Shown: positions 34,908 to 43,100 of the stretch, piece by piece
How positions within the stretch are numbered: position 1 is the first letter of the stretch
Layout: each line of letters begins with the position of its first letter
Assembly: GCF_019127135.1 (NCBI RefSeq)
Contig: NZ_JAHOEA010000017.1
Location: 1-63,663 of the forward strand
From: Segatella copri
GTDB lineage: Bacteria > Bacteroidota > Bacteroidia > Bacteroidales > Bacteroidaceae
Direction: 5' to 3'
DNA: 63,663 nucleotides
The notes under the pieces: model-generated
What the model was told of the DNA's origin: nothing
What the model saw: the letters and a program-made list of their open reading frames with translations, nothing else
The model's database searches: none
Made by a program: the position numbers and the translations under genes

Positions 34908-36791
34908 TCAGCACTTTCCAAGCATCGGTAGGAGGCTGCGCTCGTCTGCGTTTTGTTGCTTAACCTTCTCATATTCTCCGTTTCCTGTTCGTTTGCATAG
35001 ACCGTGCTTGTTGACATATTCGCCTACATATTTCTCGGCTGTGCGCTGAGGAATGCCAAGCTTTTTTCCGATAGAAAGAACCGTTTGGCGATTGAACTTG
35101 TCGGGAAGGTTCTCGAAGAGTCTTTCGCTCTTAGGGCTTAGTTTGATTCCCAATGTTCCGTCTTCCTCCTTGTTTGGCATAAGCGTGGCAAAGATTTTTG
35201 CGGCGTGCTGCATCAGTGTGTCGGCGATGGTTATGGCATTGTCCAAGTCTTCGTCTCGGCAAATAATGGAGGTTGTTGCATTCTCAGAGATGGAGGTTGT
35301 GGGACTTTCGGAAAGCGTTTCCTCCAATCTTGCGATACTCAAAACCATGGCGATGCGGAAGGTGCTCAGTCCCAGTCGGTAGATGCTTGCCACAAAGTCT
35401 CTGCCCAACATGTTCTTGTATTCCTCCACTAGGCTCTCGAAGTATTTGTTGAATTGCTCACCTTGTGCATCAGTCAGTTCAAACAGGATGTCATTCGAGT
35501 AGGACTGACCAGTCTTTGGCTTCATACTCTTGCTAGCAACCAAATGCTGATGGATGCGGAACACACGCTTGCCGATGGCTTCCATTTCCTCGTCGATGGT
35601 GCGCTTAGCCTTGCTGAACACGTTGTGCCATTTGGCAGGAATATCCACCTTCATGAAGAGAAAGCGGGAGAAAAGTCCGTTCTCAGGTGAAGGGATGAGG
35701 TTGTTCACCTGTCCTGGTGTACCTGTGAGATAGACCGTCCATTTAGGGTTGTGAATCTCCACGTGCTCGTTCTCCTTGCGACGTCGATAGGTGATGTCCT
35801 CATGATGGAAACCCTTGCGCAGACCATCGGAGAAATTGCCATAGTCGCTCTTGAGGGTGTTGGCGAGCGAATCAGCCTCAGTCTCGAAGGTGATGCCTTG
35901 GTCGTGGTTGTCGTGGAGGGCTTGGTAGATAGCGGTAGAGGAACAGTTGGCTGGTATCAACATTGAGCGATAAGGCGGTTCCTTGGGCATAGGCATGGCA
36001 GCGGACTTCTTGTTGCCCGAGGCACGCAGGTCAGCGAGTTGCTGTTGGTAATCGTCCACCTCCTGTTTATTGGCCTCACGTATTTCTTGCTCTATAGGAC
36101 TCACCAGCTTGAGGCAAGCAGAGGTACGTCCTTTGCCGCTGGCAGCGTTTGCCACGAGGAAGGTGAAGAGGTTAGGATATACTCGCATGTCATCATAGAT
36201 GGCGAAGACCTCTGGGAAGGCTCCGCTCAGAATGGTGATGGAGGCAAGCAAGAGCATGTCTTTCTCGGTAGGTGTCTTGCCCAAGGTTGTGATGTCCTTG
36301 AAGATTGGGGGCAAGTTGGTGGCTACTTTGTCGCTGAAGGTTGGCAGAGGGATGGGTTCTTCTGTGTTTGCATCATTTGCAGAGTTTGCAAGGTTTGCAT
36401 CATTTGCAATGTTTGTAGAGATTGCGTTTTTTGTGCTGTTAGCATCTCCCATGGTAATATTAACCCCTGCTTCCTTGGCATAACCGAAGAAAGAAGCAAT
36501 GCTGATGCCAGAATGGTTGCTGTTGGAATTGAGTCGCTTGATACAGTCGTCATAGAGTTTGTCGCATTCCTTGTGGTTGTAATCGGCATAGAATCGACTG
36601 ATGTCGTGGAAGAAGCTTCTGCCTTCCTCGCCCATTTCGAGCGAGATGCCAAAGGCGATGTTGCGCCAACGGTTATAGCCTGCGGTGATGTCGATACCCA
36701 TCTCCACGATACGATTGGTCACTGTGCGGATTTGTTCCGCAGTATTGATGTTAGCCCATTGCTTTGGGCTGAATGATTTATTTGTTGTCAT
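34908..36791 (-). CDS. DUF3987 primase-helicase-like protein
   Basis: 627 residues. Residues 10-100 (RWRNIAFGISLEMGEEGRSF, FYADYNHKECDKLYDDC) look like a PriCT-2 primase C-terminal domain. DUF3987 fills about 165-500 (LFTFLVANAASGKGRTSA, which includes an AASGKG P-loop; GITFETEADSLANTLKSDYG; GLFSRFLFMK). The C-terminus has a helix-turn-helix-like part (RQTVLSIGKKLGIPQRTAEK). Such proteins start or unwind element DNA in Bacteroidota mobile units. The linker at about 120-140 is encoded by the TTTGCA repeats. Confidence 0.83.
   Translation of the reverse strand: MTTNKSFSPKQWANINTAEQIRTVTNRIVEMGIDITAGYNRWRNIAFGISLEMGEEGRSFFHDISRFYADYNHKECDKLYDDCIKRLNSNSNHSGISIASFFGYAKEAGVNITMGDANSTKNAISTNIANDANLANSANDANTEEPIPLPTFSDKVATNLPPIFKDITTLGKTPTEKDMLLLASITILSGAFPEVFAIYDDMRVYPNLFTFLVANAASGKGRTSACLKLVSPIEQEIREANKQEVDDYQQQLADLRASGNKKSAAMPMPKEPPYRSMLIPANCSSTAIYQALHDNHDQGITFETEADSLANTLKSDYGNFSDGLRKGFHHEDITYRRRKENEHVEIHNPKWTVYLTGTPGQVNNLIPSPENGLFSRFLFMKVDIPAKWHNVFSKAKRTIDEEMEAIGKRVFRIHQHLVASKSMKPKTGQSYSNDILFELTDAQGEQFNKYFESLVEEYKNMLGRDFVASIYRLGLSTFRIAMVLSIARLEETLSESPTTSISENATTSIICRDEDLDNAITIADTLMQHAAKIFATLMPNKEEDGTLGIKLSPKSERLFENLPDKFNRQTVLSIGKKLGIPQRTAEKYVGEYVNKHGLCKRTGNGEYEKVKQQNADERSLLPMLGKC
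36367..36420. repeat. Six TTTGCA units at 9-nt steps in the DUF3987 gene
   Basis: TTTGCA at 36367, 36376, 36385, 36394 and 36403, then TTTGTA at 36412, each followed by three variable bases. It reads as (N/D)AN-type tripeptides. The partner block is at 37757-37825. Confidence 0.9.
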
Positions 36792-36888
36792 AATTGTAAT
36801 CTCCTTATACTTTTGATGTTTTTAATAACGTTATGATGCCATTTGAAGGCATTTGAATTGGCTTTCCCTTCGGCCGCCGAACGCTGTT

Positions 36889-36913
36889 TCTTCACTCTTC
36901 GTTCTTCACTTAA
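36889..36913 (-). repeat. Second copy of the 25-nt interspersed repeat
   Basis: Minus-strand TTAAGTGAAGAACGAAGAGT and onward; starts exactly at the stop codon of the VirE-like gene. One mismatch to 33278-33302. Confidence 0.75.
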
Positions 36914-37497
36914 AAAGGGCATATGAGTGGGTTCACGTAACAATGTCGGTCGTAGGGTAGGAAACAGGCTCGGCTCACGTTTTTGCAAGCAGGGTCAATG
37001 TCCACTCCATAGTTCAATCGAATGTAGTTTTGCAGAGCAAGAAACCAAGTTGCATGGTCAGCCTCTTGCAAGTCTATTGCTACGATGAGCTTCAGTCCAT
37101 CACCCGAAGGACTGCGGAAGGCCAGTTCCAGTTCGAAGTTTTCCTTCATCACCTCATCGTGTATGAATTGCTGCTTGAGGTCTTCCACCTGTTCGTAACC
37201 GATGTGGTCGATGTCGATGCAGAGCAGACTGGAGTGCTGGATGAGACCTTGGTCGTTGCGACTGCTGAAGGTGCCGCTTGCTAGGATGTAGTCAAACTCC
37301 TTTGCCTTGAAAGCCTTGCGCTCTTTCTCGTCGGCAATGCCACGGAGCGTGTCCGTGGCTTGCTTGTAGAGCAGAGGGTTGGTGATGTAAGTCCAAAGAT
37401 GGTAGATGCTCACACGGTTGTGGCTCAACACGTTAGAGATGGGATGTCGGTAATATTGCATCCGATGCTCGTGGAGTTGGTCAATGGTCATTGGCAT
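36910..37497 (-). CDS. VirE-N/BT4734-like protein
   Basis: 195 residues from ATG 37497 (MPMTIDQLHEHRMQYYRHPI), whose start overlaps the HTH gene by 10 nt; the longer open frame above it is shadow. Family signs: CIDIDHIG near 103, AFRSPSGDGLKLIV near 139, VDIDPACKNVSRACFLPYD at the end. This is the VirE N-terminal/BT4734 domain related to primases of the AEP fold, normally next to DUF3987 as here. The two acidic residues in IDID are likely metal ligands. It ends at an interspersed repeat. Confidence 0.82.
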   Translation of the reverse strand: MPMTIDQLHEHRMQYYRHPISNVLSHNRVSIYHLWTYITNPLLYKQATDTLRGIADEKERKAFKAKEFDYILASGTFSSRNDQGLIQHSSLLCIDIDHIGYEQVEDLKQQFIHDEVMKENFELELAFRSPSGDGLKLIVAIDLQEADHATWFLALQNYIRLNYGVDIDPACKNVSRACFLPYDRHCYVNPLICPF

Positions 37498-37934
37498 GGT
37501 GTGCCTCCTTCCTTTGCTGGTTGCTCGGCCTTTGGCATAACCTTGTCTTTTGGCATAGGCTTCACTCTGCTGTCTCTGTAGGATTCCTCCATGAGTCGTT
37601 GCAGGTCGCTTTCCTTGTAGTAGCATCTTCCGCCCATCTTGGCGAAGGGCAGCTTGCCGTTGGAACGGAGCGTCTGCAAGGTACGCTGACTGATGTGAAA
37701 CATCTCCATCACCTCATAGTTGTCGTGCCACTGGTCGAGTGGGGTGAGGGTAGGAGCTTGCACGGCTTGTGTAGACTGCACACTTTGCACGTTTTGCAAA
37801 CCTTGCAAACTTTGCAAAGGCTGCAAGGTTAGTGTTGTGGCTGGTTGTGAGTCTTGTATGCCTGTGTCTTCTTTTTTGTACGTGCCATACTGTGCTTCAG
37901 GCATCATACTGTTTATTATGTCTTTTTTGTTCAT
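37488..37934 (-). CDS. Excisionase-like helix-turn-helix protein
   Basis: 148 residues. The HTH_17-type domain lies at about 70-112 (EVMEMFHISQRTLQTLRSNG, then LPFAKMGGRCYYKESDLQRL), typical of excisionase/MerR-like DNA-binding proteins of Bacteroidota mobile elements. The N-terminal linker (about 28-55) is a run of LQx/VQx repeats coded by 9-nt DNA repeats; the C-terminus is Lys/Pro-rich. First gene of the element, with direct repeats upstream at 38013-38060 that it may bind. Confidence 0.82.
   Translation of the reverse strand: MNKKDIINSMMPEAQYGTYKKEDTGIQDSQPATTLTLQPLQSLQGLQNVQSVQSTQAVQAPTLTPLDQWHDNYEVMEMFHISQRTLQTLRSNGKLPFAKMGGRCYYKESDLQRLMEESYRDSRVKPMPKDKVMPKAEQPAKEGGTPCQ
37757..37825. 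repeat. Eight TGCA units at 9-nt steps in the HTH gene
   Basis: TGCA or a near variant (one TGTG) occurs at 37759, 37768, 37777, 37786, 37795, 37804, 37813 and 37822, most as TTTGCA/TTGCAA. Read in frame as xLQ/xVQ. The unit is the same as at 36367 but lies in a different codon phase. Confidence 0.9.
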
Positions 37935-38012
37935 TTTCCGAACCCTAACGATGTGACGTATGGATTCGGTTGCAAAAGAACTTGGTCTATCTTGGGCGAC
38001 GAAGAAATGTAT

Positions 38013-38060
38013 TCTGGTCTGTTTTGGCCTATTTTGGTCTGGTTGGTCTAAATAGGTCTA
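38013..38060. promoter_or_regulatory. Five TTGGTCT-like units at about 10-nt steps
   Basis: TGGTCTG, TTGGCCTA, TTGGTCTG, TTGGTCTA and TAGGTCTA follow each other at 9-10 nt, one helical turn each, about 80-130 nt upstream of the HTH gene; a further TTGGTCTA lies at 37982. This is the layout of a cooperative protein-binding site. Confidence 0.6.
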
Positions 38061-38112
38061 GCTCTAAGATTTTTACGGAAAACTAAAATTTTTAAAGAAA
38101 TTCTCAAAAAAG

Positions 38113-38144
38113 TTTGGTAGATTCGAGAGAAAGTTGTATATTTG
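38113..38144 (+). promoter_or_regulatory. Bacteroidota promoter for the Abi leader RNA and gene
   Basis: TTTG 38113-38116, 20 nt, TATATTTG 38137-38144; start expected near 38151. Confidence 0.8.
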
Positions 38145-38149
38145 CAGCA

Positions 38150-38205
38150 CAAGAACCCGCCAAGCCTCTTTTTAATGCTTAAATCGGCGGGTCGTTTTAT
38201 TTTTG
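38150..38205 (+). ncRNA. Leader RNA with terminator-like hairpin before Abi_2 (abiF-type RNA candidate)
   Basis: Right after the promoter, ACCCGCC (38155-38161) pairs with GGCGGGT (38186-38192), with an inner AAGC/GCTT stem, followed by CGTTTTATTTTTG. This has the form of a small RNA ending in an intrinsic terminator, 15 nt before the Abi gene. I recall an abiF RNA motif described upstream of Abi_2 genes; whether this belongs to it needs a covariance-model match. Confidence 0.6.
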
Positions 38206-38220
38206 TATGTAAATTATGAT

Positions 38221-39111
38221 ATGCAGTACAATAAACAATATACAGCCCCATCAGAGCTATTAAGAATAATGGAAGGTAGAGGTTTGGATTGTTCGGATGT
38301 ATCTGATGCCGAAGCTTTGCTAAAATCAATAGGTTATTACCGATTGAGTGGCTATTTGTACCCTTTTCTTAAAATTCCTAAGGAAGAGCATCTCTTTAAG
38401 GTAAAAAGCAGTTTGGGTAAGGCAATCCAACTTTATGACTTTGATAGGGATTTGCGTTTGTTGATATTTAACCAGATTGAGCGTATAGAGATAGCTGTAA
38501 GAAGTGCAATTGTTAATATATCGTGTGCAGAGACTAACGATGTGTTTTGGATGACTAACTCTTCTTGCTTTGCTCATCTTGACAAATTTTCTAAGACAAA
38601 ATCACTGATAGATAAGGAACTACAGAATACACGTGAGGATTTTATAAATCATTTCAATCATGTTTACGACAATCCTTACCCTCCATCGTGGATGATTTCA
38701 GAAATCATTCCTTTAGGTGTATTGACGAGAATATATGAAAATATAGCTAGTAACCAGCTACGTAAGAAAATAGCAAGATATTTTGGCTTGACAGTTCCTG
38801 TTTTTATTTCTTGGATGACTATAATAACATTGACAAGAAATACTTGTTGCCATCATGCGCGCCTTTGGAACAGATATTTGTCTTTGCGTGCATTGGCAAT
38901 GAATCGACCAAGCTTTCCGTGGGTGTCAAATGATGTCGTGCAAGGAAAGGTGTTCTTTACCCTTTGTATATTGAAGCATTTTATAGATGTGGTCTATCCT
39001 CGAAATTCTTTCAAGCAGGATTTAGTAGAGCTATTAAAGAAGTATCCAATTGTTGATACCAAAGCAATGGGGTTTCCTGAAAAGTGGCAAGAGCAACAGT
39101 TGTGGCAATAG
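38221..39111 (+). CDS. Abi_2 family (AbiD/AbiF) abortive infection protein
   Basis: 296 residues from ATG 38221; a TTG at 38203 lies inside the leader RNA tail and is less likely. Family marks: LLKSIGYYRLSGYLYPF near the start, YDFDRDLRLLIFNQIERIEI, WMISEIIPLGVL, and RNTCCHHARLWNR, the R-x4-6-H motif of HEPN ribonucleases. It probably cleaves RNA on phage infection and is kept in check by the leader RNA (inference from the known pairing of Abi_2 genes with an RNA). Confidence 0.88.
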   Translation: MQYNKQYTAPSELLRIMEGRGLDCSDVSDAEALLKSIGYYRLSGYLYPFLKIPKEEHLFKVKSSLGKAIQLYDFDRDLRLLIFNQIERIEIAVRSAIVNISCAETNDVFWMTNSSCFAHLDKFSKTKSLIDKELQNTREDFINHFNHVYDNPYPPSWMISEIIPLGVLTRIYENIASNQLRKKIARYFGLTVPVFISWMTIITLTRNTCCHHARLWNRYLSLRALAMNRPSFPWVSNDVVQGKVFFTLCILKHFIDVVYPRNSFKQDLVELLKKYPIVDTKAMGFPEKWQEQQLWQ

Positions 39112-39137
39112 CTGTACTATGTGTGAAACAAGTACGG

Positions 39138-40295
39138 CTATTGCACCTCATTTTTTATATTGGCATATTCTTGCTCTATGTCACCTGAGTATTGATACGG
39201 TTTCAGCGACTTGGAATTACGGTTTATTGCAAGTCTGTATTTCTTAAATGCTTCACCGTTTTGCCCCATGACAACCTTGGTGCAAAATTGGTCGTATGCA
39301 GTAAGTGTATATCCTGTCTCATATTTGTCCTTTATCCATGAGAAAAAGCCTAGATAGTCGAGCATGGCTGCGGCATGAGCAGGAGCATCAAGCATCTGCT
39401 CTATTAGCTTTATAGCTTTTTCTTTTCTTCGATTATCATTGTTGGAGTCAAGGGCGACAATCTTTGGCATTTTCAAGAATTCATATTGTGTAGTGTCCTC
39501 TAAGAATCTTTCTGCCTTGTTTAGAGGGCGTTTTTCTTTTTGTTGGTTCTCTTCTGTTGCCACAAGGGCGTCCTTGTGTCGTATGACGATATTCTCCTCT
39601 TGGATTTTATCTTTCTCATTTTGATATTTGTCAAATTCTTCTTCCGTTGGAAAGACTCCTTTCCATAGGAAAACGAAATCTCCAAAGTCATCGTCAAAGT
39701 CAAGGTTACCTTGGGTATATAACAGGGGAGAGAATGTTAGGATTAAACTGAAGTATAGTTCTGTGAGCATATTTTGTAGTAATACAGCGACGTTTTTATT
39801 CTTGCCAGCTTTACATGAATCTATCTCTTTGCTATAGTCTTTGATGGTGGTCATAAGGCTTTTTATCTCTGGTCGGACAAACCGATCGTCTTTCATAATG
39901 GAATGTAGTTCCACCAAAGCCCAAATGGTGCGTCGCTTTTCCAAGTCGAGAATGGTCTTGTACATTCTTAGTGTTGGAGTTGAAATTTCTGGGCATGTCA
40001 TAATGTCTGACAATACAGCTTTATACACTCTCGTATATGAATCTATCTGTGTGGAGCGATTCAAGCAGCTTATAGTATTTCTCTGCTCTCGGTCTTTGTG
40101 ATATATCTCCTTTACTTGGGTCAGACTATCAAGTGCGTTGATGATGTCTTTCTCCAGTTCTAGCAAATTGCCTCTTTCCTTAGTATGGCGCAAAAGGCGC
40201 ATCAACAGAGACTGCTTCTCGAATGAAACAGTCTCTGTGATAAGGTTGGGGCGAAGCTCGCCCCTTAGTATTGATTCTGTGATGGGTAAAATCAT
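39138..40295 (-). CDS. Argonaute-associated protein of unknown function
   Basis: 385 residues from ATG 40295, sharing ATGA with the stop of the Argonaute gene; the longer open frame begins at a TTG (40304). Mostly helical, charged, with a hydrophobic patch near 185-200 (LTELYFSLILTFSPLLY) and a Lys/Glu-rich hinge near 225-270. I recognise no enzyme motif. Because catalytically dead Argonautes usually need an effector encoded beside them, this is the best candidate for it, or for a structural partner. Confidence 0.7.
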   Translation of the reverse strand: MILPITESILRGELRPNLITETVSFEKQSLLMRLLRHTKERGNLLELEKDIINALDSLTQVKEIYHKDREQRNTISCLNRSTQIDSYTRVYKAVLSDIMTCPEISTPTLRMYKTILDLEKRRTIWALVELHSIMKDDRFVRPEIKSLMTTIKDYSKEIDSCKAGKNKNVAVLLQNMLTELYFSLILTFSPLLYTQGNLDFDDDFGDFVFLWKGVFPTEEEFDKYQNEKDKIQEENIVIRHKDALVATEENQQKEKRPLNKAERFLEDTTQYEFLKMPKIVALDSNNDNRRKEKAIKLIEQMLDAPAHAAAMLDYLGFFSWIKDKYETGYTLTAYDQFCTKVVMGQNGEAFKKYRLAINRNSKSLKPYQYSGDIEQEYANIKNEVQ

Positions 40296-42457
40296 AGCAT
40301 CCAAAGATTATTTTTTCCAAACTCAGTTAATTGCCCATTCGGGAAATGTGGTACAAACTTAGCGACCAGTGCTGCATACGCAATGGTGATAGGCATACTT
40401 CGCATGGAAACAGATTTCCAGTTGATGCGAGTGGTCTGATAGGTCAAGGTGACAATCTCCTTGACGTCTTGTTCTGTCAATTCCTTTTTGTTCCGTCTTC
40501 CTGGCATGATGGAAATCTTGACAGGGAACGGTCTGAGAAACGGCATTTTTTCACCAAATCCACCATATCTCTCATTGTTGTATAAGAGGTATTCGTGGCA
40601 ACCTTTACGAGTGCGGAGATGTATGTATGTGCCGCTTACTGGCATCAGCACGTTGGTGCACGATGTGTCGAAAGCCATTAAGTCCTCATTGTCCGTCTCT
40701 GTGACATGGATTACAATGACAGGACAACTAACTTGACAGGTTCGCAAGGCATCCTCTATGATGTCAGACTCTTCACGATTCAGCTTCTTGTGATAATAGA
40801 TGATGAGGCGTGAGGGGTGCTTGAACTTTCCGTAGAAGTTCAATATAGCCTTGATAAGGGTGGCTCTCAACTCTTCGAAGTTGCCTTTGAGACAAGCATC
40901 AAAGTTGTGTAACTCTCCCTCTTTGTCGAGGCATACTGCTGATCCGATATATTGTTGGTTGATGCCATGCTCTCTGTAAGCACCGATTCCTACAATCATA
41001 TCATTCTCTTGGCTAGGATAGGCTATCTTCCATGCTTTGCCCCCTTCTTTGCCGGCTATAGCTGCTGCGATGTTGGGCACCATATAATTGATAAAACTGT
41101 TCTCATCCACTCTCTTTTTGTGAATCACTTGTGAGCCAATGTTATATTTCATCAAGAGATACTTCATGTCGTAATAGAGGTGGTAATGAGGTGATGAGAC
41201 ATCATCTCTGTCTACGTCTGAAATGATGATAGCAAAGTATTTCTTGTCGTGCTCGAAGTTCATCGCCGTAAGATGGTTCTCTAGTTCCGCCAAAGCATGC
41301 TCGTCGTCAGAGAACATAAAGTTCATGCCATTTGCCCAGGCATGATTGCCCATCCATATCGTATGGTATAGATAATTGTTTGTGTCGATGTCATCTGGTG
41401 ACAGGCGGTTTTTGGGAGCATTCTTGGAATCCTTTCCTTGTTGGAAAATGTAGTACAAACGCCAAAGGGTAAAATTCTGAGAACGTGGACAGATAAAGAA
41501 ATGTCGATGTTCTGTAGGACGCTCTGCAGCTCCAAATCTCTTGAAGCAGTAGCCTGGACTAACATTTGTCTGGTTGTTGCCAAATCTCAGCATTTTGGCT
41601 TTTTCCTCGACGATGTTGATTTTCTCTTCAGCCAGTTGAATGAAGTGGGCGTTGTTGGGCAAATCCACTCCTACGCTTTCAGTGAAAGCTGGAATGTTTA
41701 TCCATTTGGATATGAAATTTCTTATGCCGTTATATTTAGTAACATATTTGTTGCCATCTCGATGGTAGTGAGTAGGGATTTTGAGTCCGCTCTTGATGCT
41801 GTGGTTTACGATGGGGTATATTTTCCCATTTGTAGCCTCCATGTGGTGTTGTCCTATTTCTGATTTCTTCAGAATCATAGTTCCTGCGATGACACGAAAT
41901 TGCTCATCTTGCAGGGACTGCAAGAGGTAAATAGGTGTTTTCCCGACAAGGGATTTGCTTCCTTGTGTAATATCTAGTTGCCAACCATCCTTTATCTGGT
42001 CATTGTATCTTATGGTCAAGCCATATCGCTGGTATGTCCAGTAATTGGTACCCTCGTCCGCTTCCTTGATGTAAACTTCTATGCCACCAATGAAATCCTT
42101 CTTGCAAGGACAACCATATTGTCGAAAGTAGCGAATGATTTTTCTATATAGGTATGCCTTGGTCAAGCGAATGTCTTCCTCCGTGTTGAGGTTGTCAAGA
42201 ATTAGTTCTTTTAGGGAGTTTTTCGTATCCTTCAAGTTGGCTTCTAATTCATCTTCCCAGACAGGGAAGTATACCTCGTCTATGTTTTCAGGAGCATTGA
42301 GTTTTTTCCAAATAAGTGTGTCTCGCAATTTGCTGAAATGAACGCTCCCGCTCTTGATAGATTTTTGGAGGTTAGTGCATAGACCTCCTACACCAGCGAA
42401 AAGACTGATGGCTGTAGGCTCTTTCTTTACTTTTATAGCGAATGAATTGATTTCCAT
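40292..42457 (-). CDS. Prokaryotic Argonaute with apparently inactive PIWI domain
   Basis: 721 residues, the size of a long pAgo. The MID/PIWI signature is seen: GSQVIHKKRV (441-450), NIAAAIAGKEGGKAWKI (462-478, the K-x-GG-x-W form), IVGIGAYREHG (488-498), YIGSAVCLDKEGELHNF, RLIIYYHKKLN (550-560), and the C-terminal TRINWKSVSMRSMPITIAYA (675-694). At the place of the first catalytic Asp is Gly/Ala (GIGAY instead of GxDxS), and YYHKKL stands where active enzymes have RDG, so slicing seems lost. It should bind guide and target and signal through a partner. Its stop overlaps the start of the unknown partner (ATGA). Confidence 0.85.
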   Translation of the reverse strand: MEINSFAIKVKKEPTAISLFAGVGGLCTNLQKSIKSGSVHFSKLRDTLIWKKLNAPENIDEVYFPVWEDELEANLKDTKNSLKELILDNLNTEEDIRLTKAYLYRKIIRYFRQYGCPCKKDFIGGIEVYIKEADEGTNYWTYQRYGLTIRYNDQIKDGWQLDITQGSKSLVGKTPIYLLQSLQDEQFRVIAGTMILKKSEIGQHHMEATNGKIYPIVNHSIKSGLKIPTHYHRDGNKYVTKYNGIRNFISKWINIPAFTESVGVDLPNNAHFIQLAEEKINIVEEKAKMLRFGNNQTNVSPGYCFKRFGAAERPTEHRHFFICPRSQNFTLWRLYYIFQQGKDSKNAPKNRLSPDDIDTNNYLYHTIWMGNHAWANGMNFMFSDDEHALAELENHLTAMNFEHDKKYFAIIISDVDRDDVSSPHYHLYYDMKYLLMKYNIGSQVIHKKRVDENSFINYMVPNIAAAIAGKEGGKAWKIAYPSQENDMIVGIGAYREHGINQQYIGSAVCLDKEGELHNFDACLKGNFEELRATLIKAILNFYGKFKHPSRLIIYYHKKLNREESDIIEDALRTCQVSCPVIVIHVTETDNEDLMAFDTSCTNVLMPVSGTYIHLRTRKGCHEYLLYNNERYGGFGEKMPFLRPFPVKISIMPGRRNKKELTEQDVKEIVTLTYQTTRINWKSVSMRSMPITIAYAALVAKFVPHFPNGQLTEFGKNNLWML

Positions 42458-42700
42458 CCTTTTCTCTTTTTAAAATTTGATACTTGTCCTAGTTTGCCAG
42501 AGGCATCCTTAGACGTTTTTATTTTCGCAAAGTTACGGAAAATAGTTGAGATAAAAGCAATAATTGCAGAGAAAATGCAGAGAAAATTGAAAATTAATGA
42601 GTTATTCTAAATTTTATTATTAAATTTATTGCAAAATTTGGAATAAAGTACTTCTTTATTTGTAAATGTTTGCTTTTTCTTCGTTCTTTTCCATAAAATA

Positions 42701-42732
42701 TTGTCGATTTTCAAATAATATTTGTATCTTTG
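42701..42732 (+). promoter_or_regulatory. Promoter for the structured RNA
   Basis: TATCTTTG at 42725-42732 with (A)TTG at 42700-42703, 21 nt apart. Start near 42739. Confidence 0.6.
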
Positions 42733-42738
42733 CACTTG

Positions 42739-43028
42739 GATTTGGTTTTGGCCATTTCCAAGACATTTTAGTAAAAACAAAGCATTGACTATTATTTCGC
42801 GTTCACAAAGAAAAAGCCTGAGAAACTGATTTCTTTTCCGCAGAAGGAGTAATCGGAATGCTGTTTGCAGTGAAGCCTCTGTTTTAGAGGAAGTTTGCTC
42901 GCACACTCATGTGTATTGTTGATGTTCATACCTATACGGTGTGGACATCCGTTCCTACATGAGTGGCGGGTTTTCATTCTCAGGCTTCCCGTGAACGCGA
43001 AAGGAAAGGGGTCCGCACCTTTTTCTTT
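42739..43028 (+). ncRNA. Large structured RNA between Argonaute and type III genes
   Basis: An outer perfect 11-nt stem (TTCGCGTTCAC 42796-42806 with 42991-43001), a 7/3-nt internal loop, and a second perfect 11-nt stem (AAGCCTGAGAA 42814-42824 with 42977-42987). Inside are a CCTCT/AGAGG hairpin (42876-42890), a 9-nt stem CACTCATGT/ACATGAGTG (42904-42912 with 42957-42965) and a smaller one in its loop. The 5' part has CTTGGA/TCCAAG (42735-42762). AAAGGGGTCCGCACCTTTTT at 43005-43024 can act as terminator. With promoter and terminator it is a self-contained RNA gene of about 200-290 nt. The single long interrupted hairpin resembles 6S/Bacteroidales-1 RNA; this is a guess. It could also be the long leader of the mod gene. 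Confidence 0.7.
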
Positions 43029-43100
43029 TCTCCATCCATGATGCTCTCTCCTTGCAGCAAGCCGTCTTGATAGTTGGATGCGACTTAAAATAACTATAAG

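Noticed and set aside
42607..42906. 99-residue minus-strand frame in the RNA region
   Set aside because: Overlaps the structured RNA and its promoter; the sequence is Lys/Asn-rich with no signs of a protein.
42739..43028. Retron msr-msd region
   Set aside because: The nested stems recall retron a1/a2 ends, but no reverse transcriptase gene lies on either side.
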